From Cupriavidus pauculus (lineage in GTDB: Bacteria > Pseudomonadota > Gammaproteobacteria > Burkholderiales > Burkholderiaceae): a stretch of DNA of 64,000 bases. The notes under the pieces were generated by a model, which searched no databases, was not told the DNA's origin, and was given only the letters and a program-made list of their open reading frames with translations. The stretch spans positions 1 to 64,000 of the forward strand of contig NZ_BPUO01000002.1 in the NCBI RefSeq assembly GCF_022179805.1, written 5' to 3'. Positions 52,902-63,430 of this stretch are shown piece by piece; positions within the stretch are counted from its first letter, which is position 1, and every line of letters begins with the position of its first letter. The position numbers and the translations under genes were made by a program.

Positions 52902-53195
52902 ATGTGGAAGCGATTTTCTGCCCTGTGGACGCTGGTGCGGCGTGACGGCCGGTTGTTCTGGTACGCGCTGCGCCACCCCGATGCGCCGCCCTGGCTCAAG
53001 CCGGCCGCGTTCGGGCTGTTGTTCTACGCGATCTCACCGATCGATCTGATTCCCGATGTGGTGGCGGGCTTAGGCATCGTCGACGACGTGGTGATCATTC
53101 CGCTGGCCGTGCACCTGATCCTGAAGCGCCTGCCGCCTCACATCCTGCGCCAGGCTGAGATGCGCGCCGCCGCGACGACGGTCAGACCCCGCTGA
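52902..53195 (+). CDS. YkvA family (DUF1232) small membrane protein
   Basis: 97-residue protein with the DUF1232 core YAISPIDLIPDVVAGLGIVDDVVII, two short hydrophobic segments and a preceding basic helix (RRDGRLFWYALRHPDAPPWLK). AAGGAG precedes the ATG. Function unknown. Stand-alone gene with its own terminator. Confidence 0.88.
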   Translation: MWKRFSALWTLVRRDGRLFWYALRHPDAPPWLKPAAFGLLFYAISPIDLIPDVVAGLGIVDDVVIIPLAVHLILKRLPPHILRQAEMRAAATTVRPR

Positions 53196-53213
53196 CATCC
53201 ATCGCGCAAAAAG

Positions 53214-53241
53214 AAAAACCGCTGCCGAGGCAGCGGTTTTT
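53214..53241. terminator. Terminator between the DUF1232 gene and mgsA
   Basis: AAAAACCGCTGCC and its complement around a tight GA loop, then Ts; works in both directions between convergent genes. Confidence 0.9.
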
Positions 53242-53267
53242 TTATGGCGCTTTTCGCGATGGAGCAC

Positions 53268-53675
53268 TTACAACTTCGGCTCGAAGCAGTGACGCGCCAG
53301 TTCCACGACCATCAGTTCGGCCGTGGCCAGGTTGGTCGCGCACGGCACGTTGTGGACGTCGCACGCGCGTACCAGCGCGTTGATGTCCGGTTCGTGCGGC
53401 TGCGGCGTCATCGGGTCGCGCAGGAAGATCACGGCCGTGATCTCTCCTACTGCCAGTTGCGCGCCGATCTGCAGGTCGCCGCCCCACGGGCCCGACAGCA
53501 TGCGCAGGACTTCGAGGCCGGTCTCGGCGGCGATGCGGCCACCGGTGGTGCCCGTGGCGATCAGTTCGCAGCGCGCCAGGAAGTCGCGATGCCGTCCCGC
53601 AAAGGCGACGATGTCGTCCTTCTTGTGGTCGTGCGCAATCAGGGCAATGCGCGGCCGCGCCTCGACTGCACCCAT
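53268..53675 (-). CDS. mgsA: Methylglyoxal synthase
   Basis: Converts dihydroxyacetone phosphate to methylglyoxal, a bypass that relieves sugar-phosphate stress. 135 residues with [14 protein letters not shown], the phosphate site ATGTTGGRI, the catalytic [12 protein letters not shown] segment and [14 protein letters not shown]. Start codon and the upstream SDR stop share one base (TGATG), so it is translationally coupled to the SDR. Confidence 0.95.
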   Translation of the reverse strand: MGAVEARPRIALIAHDHKKDDIVAFAGRHRDFLARCELIATGTTGGRIAAETGLEVLRMLSGPWGGDLQIGAQLAVGEITAVIFLRDPMTPQPHEPDINALVRACDVHNVPCATNLATAELMVVELARHCFEPKL

Positions 53676-54463
53676 CAGAACGTCCCCGGGAAGGCGCCGC
53701 CGTCCAGCAGCACGTTCTGGCCGGTCATGTACGCGGCCTGCTTGCTGCACAGGAACGCGCACGTCGCGCCAAACTCGGCCGGCTCGCCGAAGCGGCGCGA
53801 CGGGTTGGCGGCGGCACGGCGCTTGGCCATTTCCTCGATGCTGATGCCGGCCTTCTGCGCGCCGCCTTCCATCGTCTTCTTCAGACGGTCGGTGTCGAAC
53901 GGCCCCGGCAGCAGGTTGTTCACGGTCACGCCGTGCTGCGCCACTTCGCGCGCCAGCCCGGCCACAAAGCCGGTCAGGCCCGAGCGGGCGCCATTCGACA
54001 GGCCCAGCACGTCGATCGGGGCCTTCACGGCACCGCTGGTGATGTTGATGATGCGGCCCCAGCGGCGCGCGATCATGCCGTCGATGGTGGCCTTGATCAG
54101 TTCGATCGGCGTCAGCATGTTGGCGTCCAGCGCAGCCAGCCACTCGTCGCGGCCCCAGTCGCGGAAATTGCCCGGCGGCGGGCCGCCAGCGTTGTTCACC
54201 AGGATGTCCAGGTCGCCCAACTTGGCCACGGCGTCCAGCGCCAGCTTGCGGCCTTCGGGCGTGGTGATGTCGGTGGCCACGGGCACCACGCGACGGCCAT
54301 AGCGGGCGCGCAGTTCGGCCGCGGCCTTTTCCAGCGCCTCGGCGCCGCGCGCCACGATCACCACGTCGACGCCTTCGGCCGCGAGCGATTCGGCACACGC
54401 AAACCCAAGCCCCTTGCTAGCGCCGCACACCAGCGCATGCTTACCGCGCAGTCCAAAATCCAT
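53675..54463 (-). CDS. Short-chain dehydrogenase/reductase
   Basis: 262-residue classical SDR: cofactor loop [16 protein letters not shown] at about 91-95. In the catalytic region [10 protein letters not shown] gives the Ser, but the usual Tyr-x3-Lys is not evident; [12 protein letters not shown] stands where YxxxK is expected, as in a subset of SDRs related to FabG-like 3-oxoacyl reductases of unknown activity. Upstream of and coupled to mgsA. Substrate unknown. Confidence 0.85.
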   Translation of the reverse strand: MDFGLRGKHALVCGASKGLGFACAESLAAEGVDVVIVARGAEALEKAAAELRARYGRRVVPVATDITTPEGRKLALDAVAKLGDLDILVNNAGGPPPGNFRDWGRDEWLAALDANMLTPIELIKATIDGMIARRWGRIINITSGAVKAPIDVLGLSNGARSGLTGFVAGLAREVAQHGVTVNNLLPGPFDTDRLKKTMEGGAQKAGISIEEMAKRRAAANPSRRFGEPAEFGATCAFLCSKQAAYMTGQNVLLDGGAFPGTF

Positions 54464-54508
54464 GGTCTCTCTCTCCTTGCTTGGTTGACTCTGTTCGAAT
54501 GAGGTACT

Positions 54509-55420
54509 TCAGGTCTTGCGGCGCGACAGCAGGTACATGCCACCCAGCACCAGCGCGCTGCCCGCCAGTTGCACGCCGGTAACGGGCTCGCCCAGCAGCC
54601 AGAACGCCAGCGCCAACGTCGACACGGGTCCGATCATGCCGGCTTGCGACGCCATCGGCGCCCCGATGCGCGCCACGGCGATCATCGTCAGCGACACCGG
54701 CAGCACCGTGCACAACACGGCATTGATGACCGACAGCCAGAGCACCGGCGCCGGCTGCGCCAGTTCCGCCAGCGGGCGGCCCAGCGCGACGTACTGGATC
54801 ACGCAGCACAGCGTGGACACGCACATCGCGTAGGCCACCAGCCGCAGCGAGCCCACGCGCTTGACCAGCTCGCCGCTCAGGATCAGGTACACACCATACG
54901 ACAACGCGCTGGCCAGCACCAGCGCGCCGCCCAGCCATACCTGGTTGCCGCTGACGTCGAGGTCATGCGCGAACACCAGCACGATGCCGGCGTAGGCCAG
55001 CGCCAGCGACATCCACTGGCGGGGGTGAATGGTCCGGCGCAGGCCCAGCGCCGTGAACAGCAGCACGAACGATGGCGTCAAGAACAGGATCAGCCGCTCC
55101 AGCCCGGCCGTGATGTATTGCAGGCCCAGGAAGTCGAGAAAACTCGACAGGTAGTAGCCGATGATGCCCAGGAACACGACGCGGCCGCGATCGGCCCACG
55201 ACAGCGGCGGCAGCTTGCGCGCCTGCCACCAGCCGATGGCCAGGAACAGCGGCACCGCGAACAGCATGCGCAGCGTGATGACCATCACCGCATCCACGTT
55301 GTAGCGGTACATGAGCTTGGCGACGATGGCCTTGGCGGAAAACAGCACGGCGCCAATGGCGGCGGTGGCGAGTCCGACACGCTGCGTGGCTGCCACGGCG
55401 GCGGACGTTGTGGCGGCCAT
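54509..55420 (-). CDS. DMT-superfamily (EamA) transporter
   Basis: 303-residue inner-membrane protein with ten hydrophobic segments in two EamA repeats (GAVLFSAKAIVAKLMYRY in the first; ALSYGVYLILSGELV in the second). Such proteins export metabolites or amino acids. The ATG at 55420 is used; the reading frame beyond it overlaps the promoter of the divergent receptor gene. Confidence 0.88.
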   Translation of the reverse strand: MAATTSAAVAATQRVGLATAAIGAVLFSAKAIVAKLMYRYNVDAVMVITLRMLFAVPLFLAIGWWQARKLPPLSWADRGRVVFLGIIGYYLSSFLDFLGLQYITAGLERLILFLTPSFVLLFTALGLRRTIHPRQWMSLALAYAGIVLVFAHDLDVSGNQVWLGGALVLASALSYGVYLILSGELVKRVGSLRLVAYAMCVSTLCCVIQYVALGRPLAELAQPAPVLWLSVINAVLCTVLPVSLTMIAVARIGAPMASQAGMIGPVSTLALAFWLLGEPVTGVQLAGSALVLGGMYLLSRRKT

Positions 55421-55710
55421 TTCGGTGGACGACGGGGAGGATGCGGACTTCTGGGACGCTGGCACGGGGGGACGCTGGAATCTCGGGCGCCGGGCCGGCG
55501 AACAGGCCGGTGGCGCGACTGAACCCGCCGATTGTATGTCAAAAGGCGCCGCCGCTCCGGGCGTCATTTCATGGCCGATTCCGCCTGGCGACTGATGCCA
55601 TCCTCCCCCCGGCGGCATTGCCTTCTTTCCAATACAATGACTCGCGCCGCGCCCCGCACTGCAACGGTGCAGGCCGGCCCCAAAAACAATATCCCGGAGA
55701 CTTTCGAGCC

Positions 55711-56688
55711 ATGTCGCTCCCTCGCATTGCCGCGCCTGCCGCCGTATCCCTGGCCCTGCTGGCCGCCGCCACCGGCGCCCACGCCGCCGACGCATTCCCG
55801 ACCAAGCCGGTCCGCTTTATCGTGCCCTACGCTGCCGGTGGCACCACCGACCTGGTCGCGCGCACCGTCGGGCAGCGTGTGGGCGAAAAGCTCGGGCAGC
55901 CCGTGGTGATCGAAAACCGGCCGGGCGCCGGCGGCAACATCGGCATGGAAGCGGTGGCCAAGGCCCCGGCCGACGGCTACACCATCGGCTTTGGCGCCAT
56001 CTCGACGAACGCGCTCAACCCGCATATCTACAAGCACGTGCCGTTCGATCCGCGCCGCGACTTCACGGCCATCAGCCTGCTGGGCACGTCGACCATCGTG
56101 CTCGAAGTCAGCAACGACCTGCCGGTGAAAACCGTGCCGGAACTGATTGCGTACGCCAAGGCGCACCCGGGGCTGACCTACGCCACGGCCGGCACGGGCA
56201 CGTCGATGCACCTGGCCGGCGCGATGTTCTCGCAGATGACCCAGACCGGCCTGACCCACGTGCCGTACAAAGGCAGCAGCCCGGCCATCAACGACATGCT
56301 CGGCGGTCATATCCAGGTGATGTTCGACAACCTGCCGGCGTCGCTGCCCCATATCCAGGCCGGCAAGCTTCGTGCGCTGGCCGTGGCGGGCAAGACGCGT
56401 GCGCCGTCGCTGCCCAACGTGCCCACGCTGGCCGAGGCCGGACTGCCTGGCTACGCCGTGGAGCCCTGGTTTGGCGTGTACGGCCCGGCTAACCTGCCGG
56501 CGCCGGTCACGCAGGCGCTCAATGCCGCATTCGTCGAGGCGCTGGCCCGGCCCGACGTGCGCGACAAGCTGGCCCAGGCCGGCTTCAATCCGAAGGGATC
56601 AAGCGCCGCCGAGTTGCAGACGCTGACGCTGAGCGAGTACGAGCGTTTCGGAAAAGTCGCAAAATCGGCTGCCATCACGGTCGACTAA
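55711..56688 (+). CDS. TTT-family periplasmic receptor (TctC/Bug type), second copy
   Basis: 325-residue receptor with signal peptide (cleavage near AHA/AD, residue 25), then VRFIVPYAAGGTTDLVAR, IENRPGAGGNIGMEAVA and HVPYKGSSPAINDMLGG. About 40% like its paralogue at 36942 by eye but with no adjacent catabolic gene or TctAB, so its ligand is unknown. A -10-like TACAAT lies about 75 bases upstream. Confidence 0.92.
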   Translation: MSLPRIAAPAAVSLALLAAATGAHAADAFPTKPVRFIVPYAAGGTTDLVARTVGQRVGEKLGQPVVIENRPGAGGNIGMEAVAKAPADGYTIGFGAISTNALNPHIYKHVPFDPRRDFTAISLLGTSTIVLEVSNDLPVKTVPELIAYAKAHPGLTYATAGTGTSMHLAGAMFSQMTQTGLTHVPYKGSSPAINDMLGGHIQVMFDNLPASLPHIQAGKLRALAVAGKTRAPSLPNVPTLAEAGLPGYAVEPWFGVYGPANLPAPVTQALNAAFVEALARPDVRDKLAQAGFNPKGSSAAELQTLTLSEYERFGKVAKSAAITVD

Positions 56689-56790
56689 GGGGCCGGCGGG
56701 CTCCCAGCGGGGTCCGTGCATCCGATACAATCGCGCTGCATCGGGCCACGCCTTCTCTGGCTGGCCCTCACCGTATCTGCCGAGCCCGCC

Positions 56791-57441
56791 ATGAAACAGG
56801 ATCCCCGCTTTCCCAACCTCTTCATCCTCAATCACCCGCTGATCCAGCACAAGCTCTCGCACATGCGCGACAAGGAAACGTCGACGCGCACGTTCCGCGA
56901 GCTGCTGCGCGAGATCACGCTGCTGATGGGCTACGAGATCACCCGCAACCTGCCGCTGACCACGCGCCGCATCGAGTCGCCGCTGGTGGAGCTGGACGCA
57001 CCGGTGATCGCCGGCAAGAAGCTGACGATCGTGCCCGTGCTGCGCGCCGGCGTGGGCATGAGCGATGGCCTGGTGGAACTGATTCCGTCGGCCCGTATCG
57101 GCCATATCGGCGTGTACCGCGACGAACAGCACCGCCCGGTGGAATACCTGGTGCGCCTGCCCGACCTGGAAGACCGTTCGTTCATCCTGTGCGATCCGAT
57201 GGTCGCCACGGGCTACTCGGCCGCGCATGCGGTGGATGTGCTCAAGCGCCGCGGCGTGCCCGACGAGGCCATCACGTTCGTGGCCCTGGTGGCTGCGCCC
57301 GAAGGCGTCGAGGTGTTCCAGAAGGCCCACCCGGGCGTGAAGCTCTTCGTGGCCTCGCTGGACAGCCACCTGGACGAGCACGCGTACATCGTTCCGGGCC
57401 TGGGCGATGCGGGCGACCGCCTGTTCGGCACCAAGAACTAA
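56791..57441 (+). CDS. upp: Uracil phosphoribosyltransferase
   Basis: Salvages uracil with PRPP to UMP. 216 residues with [30 protein letters not shown] and the PRPP motif [11 protein letters not shown] (the usual DPMLATGGS form). Start ATG 56791 matches the family N-terminus. Lies about 4 kb from the nucleoside importer but in a separate unit. Confidence 0.95.
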   Translation: MKQDPRFPNLFILNHPLIQHKLSHMRDKETSTRTFRELLREITLLMGYEITRNLPLTTRRIESPLVELDAPVIAGKKLTIVPVLRAGVGMSDGLVELIPSARIGHIGVYRDEQHRPVEYLVRLPDLEDRSFILCDPMVATGYSAAHAVDVLKRRGVPDEAITFVALVAAPEGVEVFQKAHPGVKLFVASLDSHLDEHAYIVPGLGDAGDRLFGTKN

Positions 57442-57546
57442 GGCATCCGACCGCGCGGCGCTTGATGCGCCTCAATGTTCATGGGGATTGACTGCTCCAG
57501 ACTGGGCATGCCCTCCGCGGCATATTCAATGGAAGGAGCCAACCCC

Positions 57547-57699
57547 ATGGAAGCACTGAAGATCCTGACCACCTCGGCCACCGGCCTGGCCAGCCTGGCC
57601 GTCATCGCATTCATCATCGGCATGGCTGCGTTCTTCGCCAGCCTGTTCGCACGCAAGGCGCGCGAGGATGCCGAGGCCGCCCGCCGCGGTCTGGATTGA
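57547..57699 (+). CDS. DUF3149 membrane micro-protein
   Basis: 50-residue protein with one membrane helix (GLASLAVIAFIIGMAAFFASLF) flanked by a basic tail (ARKAREDAEAARR). AAGGAG is seven bases before the ATG. Fits DUF3149, a beta-proteobacterial family of unknown role. Own terminator follows. Confidence 0.8.
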   Translation: MEALKILTTSATGLASLAVIAFIIGMAAFFASLFARKAREDAEAARRGLD

Positions 57700-57716
57700 T
57701 CGCGTAGCACCCAACG

Positions 57717-57745
57717 AAAAACGCCCGCCGAAGCGGGCGTTTTTT
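57717..57745. terminator. Terminator between the DUF3149 gene and the HerA-like ATPase
   Basis: AAAAACGCCCGC-CGAA-GCGGGCGTTTTT; bidirectional between convergent genes. Confidence 0.92.
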
Positions 57746-57759
57746 ATGGGCCGGCGCGC

Positions 57760-59286
57760 TTACTTGCGCTTGCCGCCGCCGAGCAGACTACCCAGCACGC
57801 CGCGAATCAGTTCGCGGCCCACCTGCGATCCAACCGTGCGCGCGGCCGATTTGGCCACCGACTCCAGGATCGAATCGCCGCGCCCGGTCTTGCCGGTGCC
57901 GCGCGTGAGCGTGCCGAAGACCTCGCCCATCCAGCCGCCCTCTTCCTTGCCAGCATCCTCTGGCTTGGCCACCCCGGCGCCAGTGGGAGCGGGAGCGCCC
58001 TTGGCGGCGGCGGCCGCGTCGCCGCGCAGTTTCTCGTAGGCCGATTCGCGATCGATGGTCTTCTCGTAGGTGCCCGCTACCAGCGAGTTCGCGATCAGCG
58101 CCTTGCGTTCGTCGTCGTTGACCGGGCCGATGCGGCTGCCCGGCGCCAGCACCCAGGCGCGCTCGGTCACGCCGGGCGTGCCCTTGGCATCGAGGCAGGA
58201 CACCAGCGCCTCGCCCACGCCCAGTTCGCCGATCACCTGTTCCAGGTCGAGCTTCGGATTGGCGCGCATGGTGGTGGCCGCCACCTTCACCGCCTTCTGG
58301 TCGCGCGGTGTGAACGCGCGCAGCGCGTGCTGCACGCGGTTGCCGAGCTGGCCCAGCACCGTGTCCGGGATATCGACGGGATTCTGCGTGACGAAGTACA
58401 CGCCCACGCCCTTGGATCGCACCAGGCGCACGACCTGCTCGATCTTGTCGAGCAGCCCCTTGGGCGCGTCGTTGAACAGCAGGTGCGCCTCGTCGAAGAA
58501 GAACACGAGCTTGGGCTTGTCCAGGTCGCCGGCCTCGGGCAGCTTCTCGAACAATTCCGACAGCATCCACAGCAGGAACGTGGCGTACAGGCGCGGCGCG
58601 TTCATGAGCTTGTCGGCCGCCAGGATATTGATGACGCCCTGGCCGCGCTCGGTCTGGATGAAGTCCTCCAGGTTCAGCATCGGCTCGCCGAAAAACTTGT
58701 CGGCACCCTGGGACTCCAGCGCAATCAGGCCGCGCTGGATGGCCCCGATCGACGCCGACGAGATGTTGCCGTACTCCGTGGTGAATTGGCTGGCGTTGTC
58801 GCCCACGTACTGCAGCATCGCGCGCAGATCCTTGGCGTCCAGCAGCAGCAGGCCGTTAGCGTCGGCAATGCGGAACACCAGGTTCAGCACGCCCTGCTGG
58901 GTGTCGTTGAGTTCCAGCATGCGCGACAGCAGCAGCGGACCCATGTGCGACACCGTCGCGCGAACCGGGTGGCCCTTTTCGCCAAACACGTCCCACAGCG
59001 TGGTCGGGCAGGCGCCCCAGACCGGCTCCTCCAAGCCGTGTTCCGCCAGGCGGGCCTTGAGCTTGTCGGACGCCTGGCCCACTTGGGAAATGCCGGTCAG
59101 ATCACCTTTGACGTCCGCCATGAAGACGGGCACACCAAGCCGGGAGAAGCCCTGGGCCAGCGTTTGCAGGGTGACGGTCTTGCCGGTGCCGGTGGCGCCC
59201 GTGATCAGGCCGTGCCGGTTGCCCATTTCGGGCAGCAGCACCAGTTCGTGGTCGGCGTTCTTGGCGATGAGGATGGGATCGGCCAT
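57760..59286 (-). CDS. HerA-like DUF853 ATPase
   Basis: 508-residue protein of the DUF853 (HerA C-terminal-like helicase) family. Walker A GATGTGKT at 30-37, Walker [14 protein letters not shown], an arginine-finger-type [17 protein letters not shown], and a C-terminal Gly/Lys-rich tail ([11 protein letters not shown]). HerA proteins move DNA during end processing, but DUF853 members stand alone without NurA and their role is unknown. Start ATG 59286. Confidence 0.9.
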   Translation of the reverse strand: MADPILIAKNADHELVLLPEMGNRHGLITGATGTGKTVTLQTLAQGFSRLGVPVFMADVKGDLTGISQVGQASDKLKARLAEHGLEEPVWGACPTTLWDVFGEKGHPVRATVSHMGPLLLSRMLELNDTQQGVLNLVFRIADANGLLLLDAKDLRAMLQYVGDNASQFTTEYGNISSASIGAIQRGLIALESQGADKFFGEPMLNLEDFIQTERGQGVINILAADKLMNAPRLYATFLLWMLSELFEKLPEAGDLDKPKLVFFFDEAHLLFNDAPKGLLDKIEQVVRLVRSKGVGVYFVTQNPVDIPDTVLGQLGNRVQHALRAFTPRDQKAVKVAATTMRANPKLDLEQVIGELGVGEALVSCLDAKGTPGVTERAWVLAPGSRIGPVNDDERKALIANSLVAGTYEKTIDRESAYEKLRGDAAAAAKGAPAPTGAGVAKPEDAGKEEGGWMGEVFGTLTRGTGKTGRGDSILESVAKSAARTVGSQVGRELIRGVLGSLLGGGKRK

Positions 59287-59547
59287 GGCGGGTCTCGGCG
59301 GTGGGCGGTCAGGGGCGGGAATCCGGCGCCATGCACGGGTGACAAACCATACATGGCACTGCGTAGCGGCAGGGGCGCGTGATAAAATCCTGCGCTGATT
59401 ATAGCCAGCAGATCGGCACATCAATCACATGGCGTGGCCGCCGAATTGCCAGGATGGGTCCCAGGGATCGTCCGGCCACGGCTCCCGCCGGCGCAATGCC
59501 GCCGGGTTTCCACGCCACACGACACGTATTCCGCCTCGGAGAGAAAC

Positions 59548-60273
59548 ATGGCCGGTCATTCCAAATGGGCCAATATCAAACACAAGAAAGCTGCCGCCGA
59601 CGCCAAGCGCGGCAAGGTCTGGACGCGCCTGATCAAGGAAATCACCGTTGCCGCCAAGCTCGGCGGCGGTGAAGTGGACTCGAATCCGCGCCTGCGCCTG
59701 GCCATGGAAAAGGCCATGGACGCGAACATGCCCAAGGACAACATCCAGCGCGCGATCCAGCGCGGCGTGGGTGGCCTTGAAGGCGCGAACTACGAAGAAA
59801 TCCGTTACGAGGGCTACGGCCTGGCCGGCGCCGCGATCATCGTCGACTGCCTGACCGACAACCGTACCCGTACCGTGGCCGAAGTGCGCCATGCGTTCTC
59901 CAAGCACGGCGGCAACATGGGCACCGAAGGCTCCGTGGCCTTCATGTTCACGCACTGCGGGCAGTTCCTGTACGGGCCGGATACGCCCGAGGACAAGCTC
60001 ATGGATGCTGCGCTGGAAGCCGGCGCGGACGACGTGGTGACCAATGACGACGGTTCGATCGAAGTCACCTGCCCGCCCAACGACTTCGCCACGGTCAAGG
60101 CCGCGCTGGAAGCCGCCGGGTTCAAGGCCGAGGTGGCCGACGTGGTGATGAAGCCGCAGAACGAGGTGAGCTTTACCGGCGACGACGCCGCCAAGATGCA
60201 GAAGCTGCTGGACGCGCTGGAAAACCTGGACGACGTACAGGAAGTCTTCACCAACGCGGTGATCGAGGAATAA
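59548..60273 (+). CDS. yebC: YebC/PmpR family protein
   Basis: 241-residue protein beginning [23 protein letters not shown] without the first residues varied, the family hallmark, with [16 protein letters not shown] middle and a C-terminal FTNAVIEE. Members act as DNA-binding regulators or, as recently shown, in translation of proline-rich stretches. GGAGAG lies seven bases before the ATG. Upstream of purD. Confidence 0.95.
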   Translation: MAGHSKWANIKHKKAAADAKRGKVWTRLIKEITVAAKLGGGEVDSNPRLRLAMEKAMDANMPKDNIQRAIQRGVGGLEGANYEEIRYEGYGLAGAAIIVDCLTDNRTRTVAEVRHAFSKHGGNMGTEGSVAFMFTHCGQFLYGPDTPEDKLMDAALEAGADDVVTNDDGSIEVTCPPNDFATVKAALEAAGFKAEVADVVMKPQNEVSFTGDDAAKMQKLLDALENLDDVQEVFTNAVIEE

Positions 60274-60360
60274 GGTCCTCCATCGCGCCCCCCACGGCGG
60301 CAGCCCGGCCTCAAGTCCAGCTGCCGCTTTTCGCATGCGTTTCTTTTCTGGCAGTGGATC

Positions 60361-61629
60361 ATGAAAGTTTTGGTTGTCGGTTCCGGTGGGCGTGAGCACG
60401 CACTGGCCTGGAAGTTGGCCCAGTCGCCCAAGATGCAGGTCGTCTACGTGGCTCCGGGCAACGGGGGCACGGCGCTCGACAAGCGTCTGCAGAACGTGCC
60501 GCTGACCGACCCCGAGGTGCTGGCCGCCTTCGTGGAACGTGAAGGCGTGGCCTTCACCGTGGTCGGCCCCGAGGCGCCGCTGGCCGCCGGCATCGTCGAC
60601 GTGTTCCGCGCGCGCGGACTGCGCATCTTCGGGCCCACCAAGGCCGCCGCGCAGCTGGAGTCGTCGAAGGACTTCGCCAAGGCTTTCATGCATCGCCACG
60701 GCATCCCCACTGCGTACTACAAGACTTTCTCCGAAGCCGCCGGCGCCCATGCCTATATCGACGCGCAGGGCGCGCCGATCGTGATCAAGGCCGACGGCCT
60801 GGCCGCGGGCAAGGGCGTGGTGGTGGCGATGTCGCTGGAAGAAGCGCACGCCGCCGTGGACATGATGCTGGCCGACAACAAGCTTGGCGACGCCGGTGCC
60901 CGCGTGGTGATCGAGGAATTCCTGGAAGGCGAGGAAGCCAGCTTCATCGTCATGGTCGACGGCAAGAACGTGCTGGCCCTGGCCACCAGCCAGGACCACA
61001 AGCGCCTGCAGGACGGCGACGCCGGCCCCAACACGGGCGGCATGGGCGCCTATTCGCCGGCCCCGGTGGTGACGCCGGCCCTGCACGCCCGCGCGCTGCG
61101 CGAGATCATCATGCCCACCGTGCGCGGCATGGAAAAGGACGGCATCCCGTTCACGGGTTTCCTGTACGCCGGCCTGATGATCGACAAGGAAGGCAACCCC
61201 AAGACGCTGGAATTCAATTGCCGCATGGGCGACCCCGAAACGCAGCCGATCATGGCCCGCCTGAAGACGGACCTGGTGGACGTGATGGAAGCCGCCGTCG
61301 ACGGCAAGCTGGACCAGGTGGAACTGGACTGGGACCGCCGCACCGCGCTGGGCGTGGTCATGGCCGCCTACGACTATCCGGAAAACCCGCGCCGTGGCGA
61401 TGCCATCACGGGCATCCCGGCCGAGACCGACGACGCCGTGACGTTCCACGCAGGCACCACGCTGCAGGACGGCACGCTGCGCACGTCCGGTGGCCGTGTG
61501 CTGTGCGTGGTGGGCCTGGCCGATACGGTCAAGGCTGCGCAGAAGAACGCCTATGCCGCCGTGGAGCAGATCCGCTTCGACGGCATGCAGTTCCGCACCG
61601 ACATTGGCTACCGCGCCATCAAGCGCTGA
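60361..61629 (+). CDS. purD: Phosphoribosylamine-glycine ligase
   Basis: Second step of purine synthesis: joins phosphoribosylamine and glycine with ATP. 422 residues with VVGSGGREHALAWKL (6-20), FGPTKAAAQLE, ATP-grasp VIKADGLAAGKGVVVA and FNCRMGDPETQP. Followed by hemF, nadD and rsfS in the conserved order. Confidence 0.97.
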   Translation: MKVLVVGSGGREHALAWKLAQSPKMQVVYVAPGNGGTALDKRLQNVPLTDPEVLAAFVEREGVAFTVVGPEAPLAAGIVDVFRARGLRIFGPTKAAAQLESSKDFAKAFMHRHGIPTAYYKTFSEAAGAHAYIDAQGAPIVIKADGLAAGKGVVVAMSLEEAHAAVDMMLADNKLGDAGARVVIEEFLEGEEASFIVMVDGKNVLALATSQDHKRLQDGDAGPNTGGMGAYSPAPVVTPALHARALREIIMPTVRGMEKDGIPFTGFLYAGLMIDKEGNPKTLEFNCRMGDPETQPIMARLKTDLVDVMEAAVDGKLDQVELDWDRRTALGVVMAAYDYPENPRRGDAITGIPAETDDAVTFHAGTTLQDGTLRTSGGRVLCVVGLADTVKAAQKNAYAAVEQIRFDGMQFRTDIGYRAIKR

Positions 61630-61749
61630 GCCGGTCAGGCCATCGATTCGCCCCGCGCCCCGTGGGGGGAATCGAGCCGGTACAATCGTGACACCGCGAT
61701 GACGGCCGGCCCCGCCGTCTTTGCACCGGCTTACCCTCAAGCGTCCATC

Positions 61750-62661
61750 ATGATCGATTCCCAGGCAGTCCGTGACTATCTGCTCGGCCTGCAAGACCGC
61801 ATCACCGACGCCGTTGGCGCCATCGACGGCCAGGCGTTCCTGACCGATAGCTGGGAAAAGCCGCCCACCGAGCGCCTGCGCGGCAGTGGCCGCACGCGCA
61901 TCCTGGAAGGCGGTGCGGTGATGGAACGGGCCGGGGTGGGCTTTTCGCACGTGCGCGGCGACACCCTGCCGCCATCGGCCAGCGCCAACCGGCCCGAACT
62001 GGCCGGGCGCAGCTTCGAGGCGATGGGCGTGTCGCTGGTGTTCCATCCGCGCAATCCGTACGCGCCCACGGTGCATATGAACGTGCGCTGCTTCATCGCC
62101 GTGAAGCCCGACGCGGAGCCGGTCTGGTGGTTTGGCGGCGGCATGGACCTGACGCCCTACTACGGCAACGCCGAAGACTGCGCGCACTTCCACCGCACCT
62201 GCCGTGATTCGCTGCAACCGTTTGGCGACGACCTGTATCCGCGCTTCAAGCAGTGGTGCGACGAGTATTTCTTCCTCAAGCATCGCGGCGAGGCGCGCGG
62301 CATCGGCGGCATCTTCTTCGACGACTTTTCCGCACCGGGCTTCGACCAGAGCTTTGCCATGATGCAATCGGTCGGTGACGCCTTCCTGGACGCCTACGTG
62401 CCGATCCTGAACGCACGCAAGGACACGGCCTATGGCGAGCGCGAGCGCGATTTCCAGGCGTACCGGCGCGGGCGCTACGTCGAATTCAACCTGGTATTCG
62501 ACCGCGGCACGCTGTTCGGCCTGCAGTCGGGCGGCCGCGCCGAGTCGATCCTGATGTCGATGCCGCCGCAAGTGACCTGGCGCTATGACTGGCAGCCGCA
62601 GCCCGGCACCCCGGAAGCCGCGCTTTATACCGATTTCCTGCCGGCGCGCGCGTGGGCCTGA
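61750..62661 (+). CDS. hemF: Oxygen-dependent coproporphyrinogen III oxidase
   Basis: Aerobic haem synthesis step giving protoporphyrinogen IX. 303 residues with [31 protein letters not shown] and [18 protein letters not shown], all diagnostic. Start ATG 61750. A -10-like TACAAT occurs at about 61681, so it may also have its own promoter besides purD read-through. Confidence 0.97.
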   Translation: MIDSQAVRDYLLGLQDRITDAVGAIDGQAFLTDSWEKPPTERLRGSGRTRILEGGAVMERAGVGFSHVRGDTLPPSASANRPELAGRSFEAMGVSLVFHPRNPYAPTVHMNVRCFIAVKPDAEPVWWFGGGMDLTPYYGNAEDCAHFHRTCRDSLQPFGDDLYPRFKQWCDEYFFLKHRGEARGIGGIFFDDFSAPGFDQSFAMMQSVGDAFLDAYVPILNARKDTAYGERERDFQAYRRGRYVEFNLVFDRGTLFGLQSGGRAESILMSMPPQVTWRYDWQPQPGTPEAALYTDFLPARAWA

Positions 62662-62666
62662 AGCCG

Positions 62667-63410
62667 ATGACCGAAGCTACCCAAGTATCTGCACCCAGCG
62701 CCCCCACCGGCAACGCCAAGCGCCCCTACCGCCTGGGTATCCTAGGCGGCACTTTTGACCCGCCGCATCGCGGCCATGTTGCGCTGGCCCAACTCTGCAT
62801 CGATCACCTGGACCTGGACGAACTGGTCTGGATTCCCACCGGCCACTCGTGGCAGAAAGGCGCCCATGTGACGTCGGCCGCCGACCGCTACGCCATGACC
62901 GAACTGGCCGCCGCGTCGCTGGAGCCGGGCCGCGCCAAGGTACGCGTGAGCCGCATCGAAGTGGACCGCGACGGCCCCAGCTATACGATCGACACGGTGC
63001 GGCACCTGCGCGACGAATACGGCGCCGACACCTCGATGTCCTGGCTGATGGGCGCCGACCAGTTGCTGCGCCTGCACACGTGGCACGGCTGGGAAGCCCT
63101 GTTCGAACAGGTGCACCTGTGCATCGCCACGCGGCCCGGTTTTCACCTGGACGAACTGGAAGGGCCGGTGCTTGCCGCGCTGCAGGAACGACTGGCGGAC
63201 ACGCACCTGATACAATGCTCGCCCTCCGGACATATGTGGATCGACCAGACGCTTGCCGTCGACCTGTCGTCCACCGGCCTGCGTGAGCACCTGGCCGAGG
63301 GCCTGCTGCCGGACCAGACGGATGACCGTTTGCCGGCCGGCGTGGCACACTACATCGCGCGTCACGGGTTGTACCGACACCCCTCGCCCGACGCGCCCCT
63401 ACCCGAATGA
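62667..63410 (+). CDS. nadD: Nicotinate-nucleotide adenylyltransferase
   Basis: Joins ATP and nicotinate mononucleotide in NAD synthesis. 247 residues with GGTFDPPHRGH (27-37), PTGHSWQKG and the late DLSSTGLREHLAEG (the SSTxLR element). The first 20 residues are an extra tail. Starts six bases after hemF; GTG at 62652 is an alternative start overlapping hemF. Confidence 0.96.
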   Translation: MTEATQVSAPSAPTGNAKRPYRLGILGGTFDPPHRGHVALAQLCIDHLDLDELVWIPTGHSWQKGAHVTSAADRYAMTELAAASLEPGRAKVRVSRIEVDRDGPSYTIDTVRHLRDEYGADTSMSWLMGADQLLRLHTWHGWEALFEQVHLCIATRPGFHLDELEGPVLAALQERLADTHLIQCSPSGHMWIDQTLAVDLSSTGLREHLAEGLLPDQTDDRLPAGVAHYIARHGLYRHPSPDAPLPE

Positions 63411-63430
63411 AGCTGAACAAGAAAGACACC

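Noticed and set aside
59425..62571. 1048-codon open frame on the minus strand
   Set aside because: It lies antisense to yebC, purD and hemF, is full of His, Arg and Val as GC-rich mirror frames are, and has no family features.
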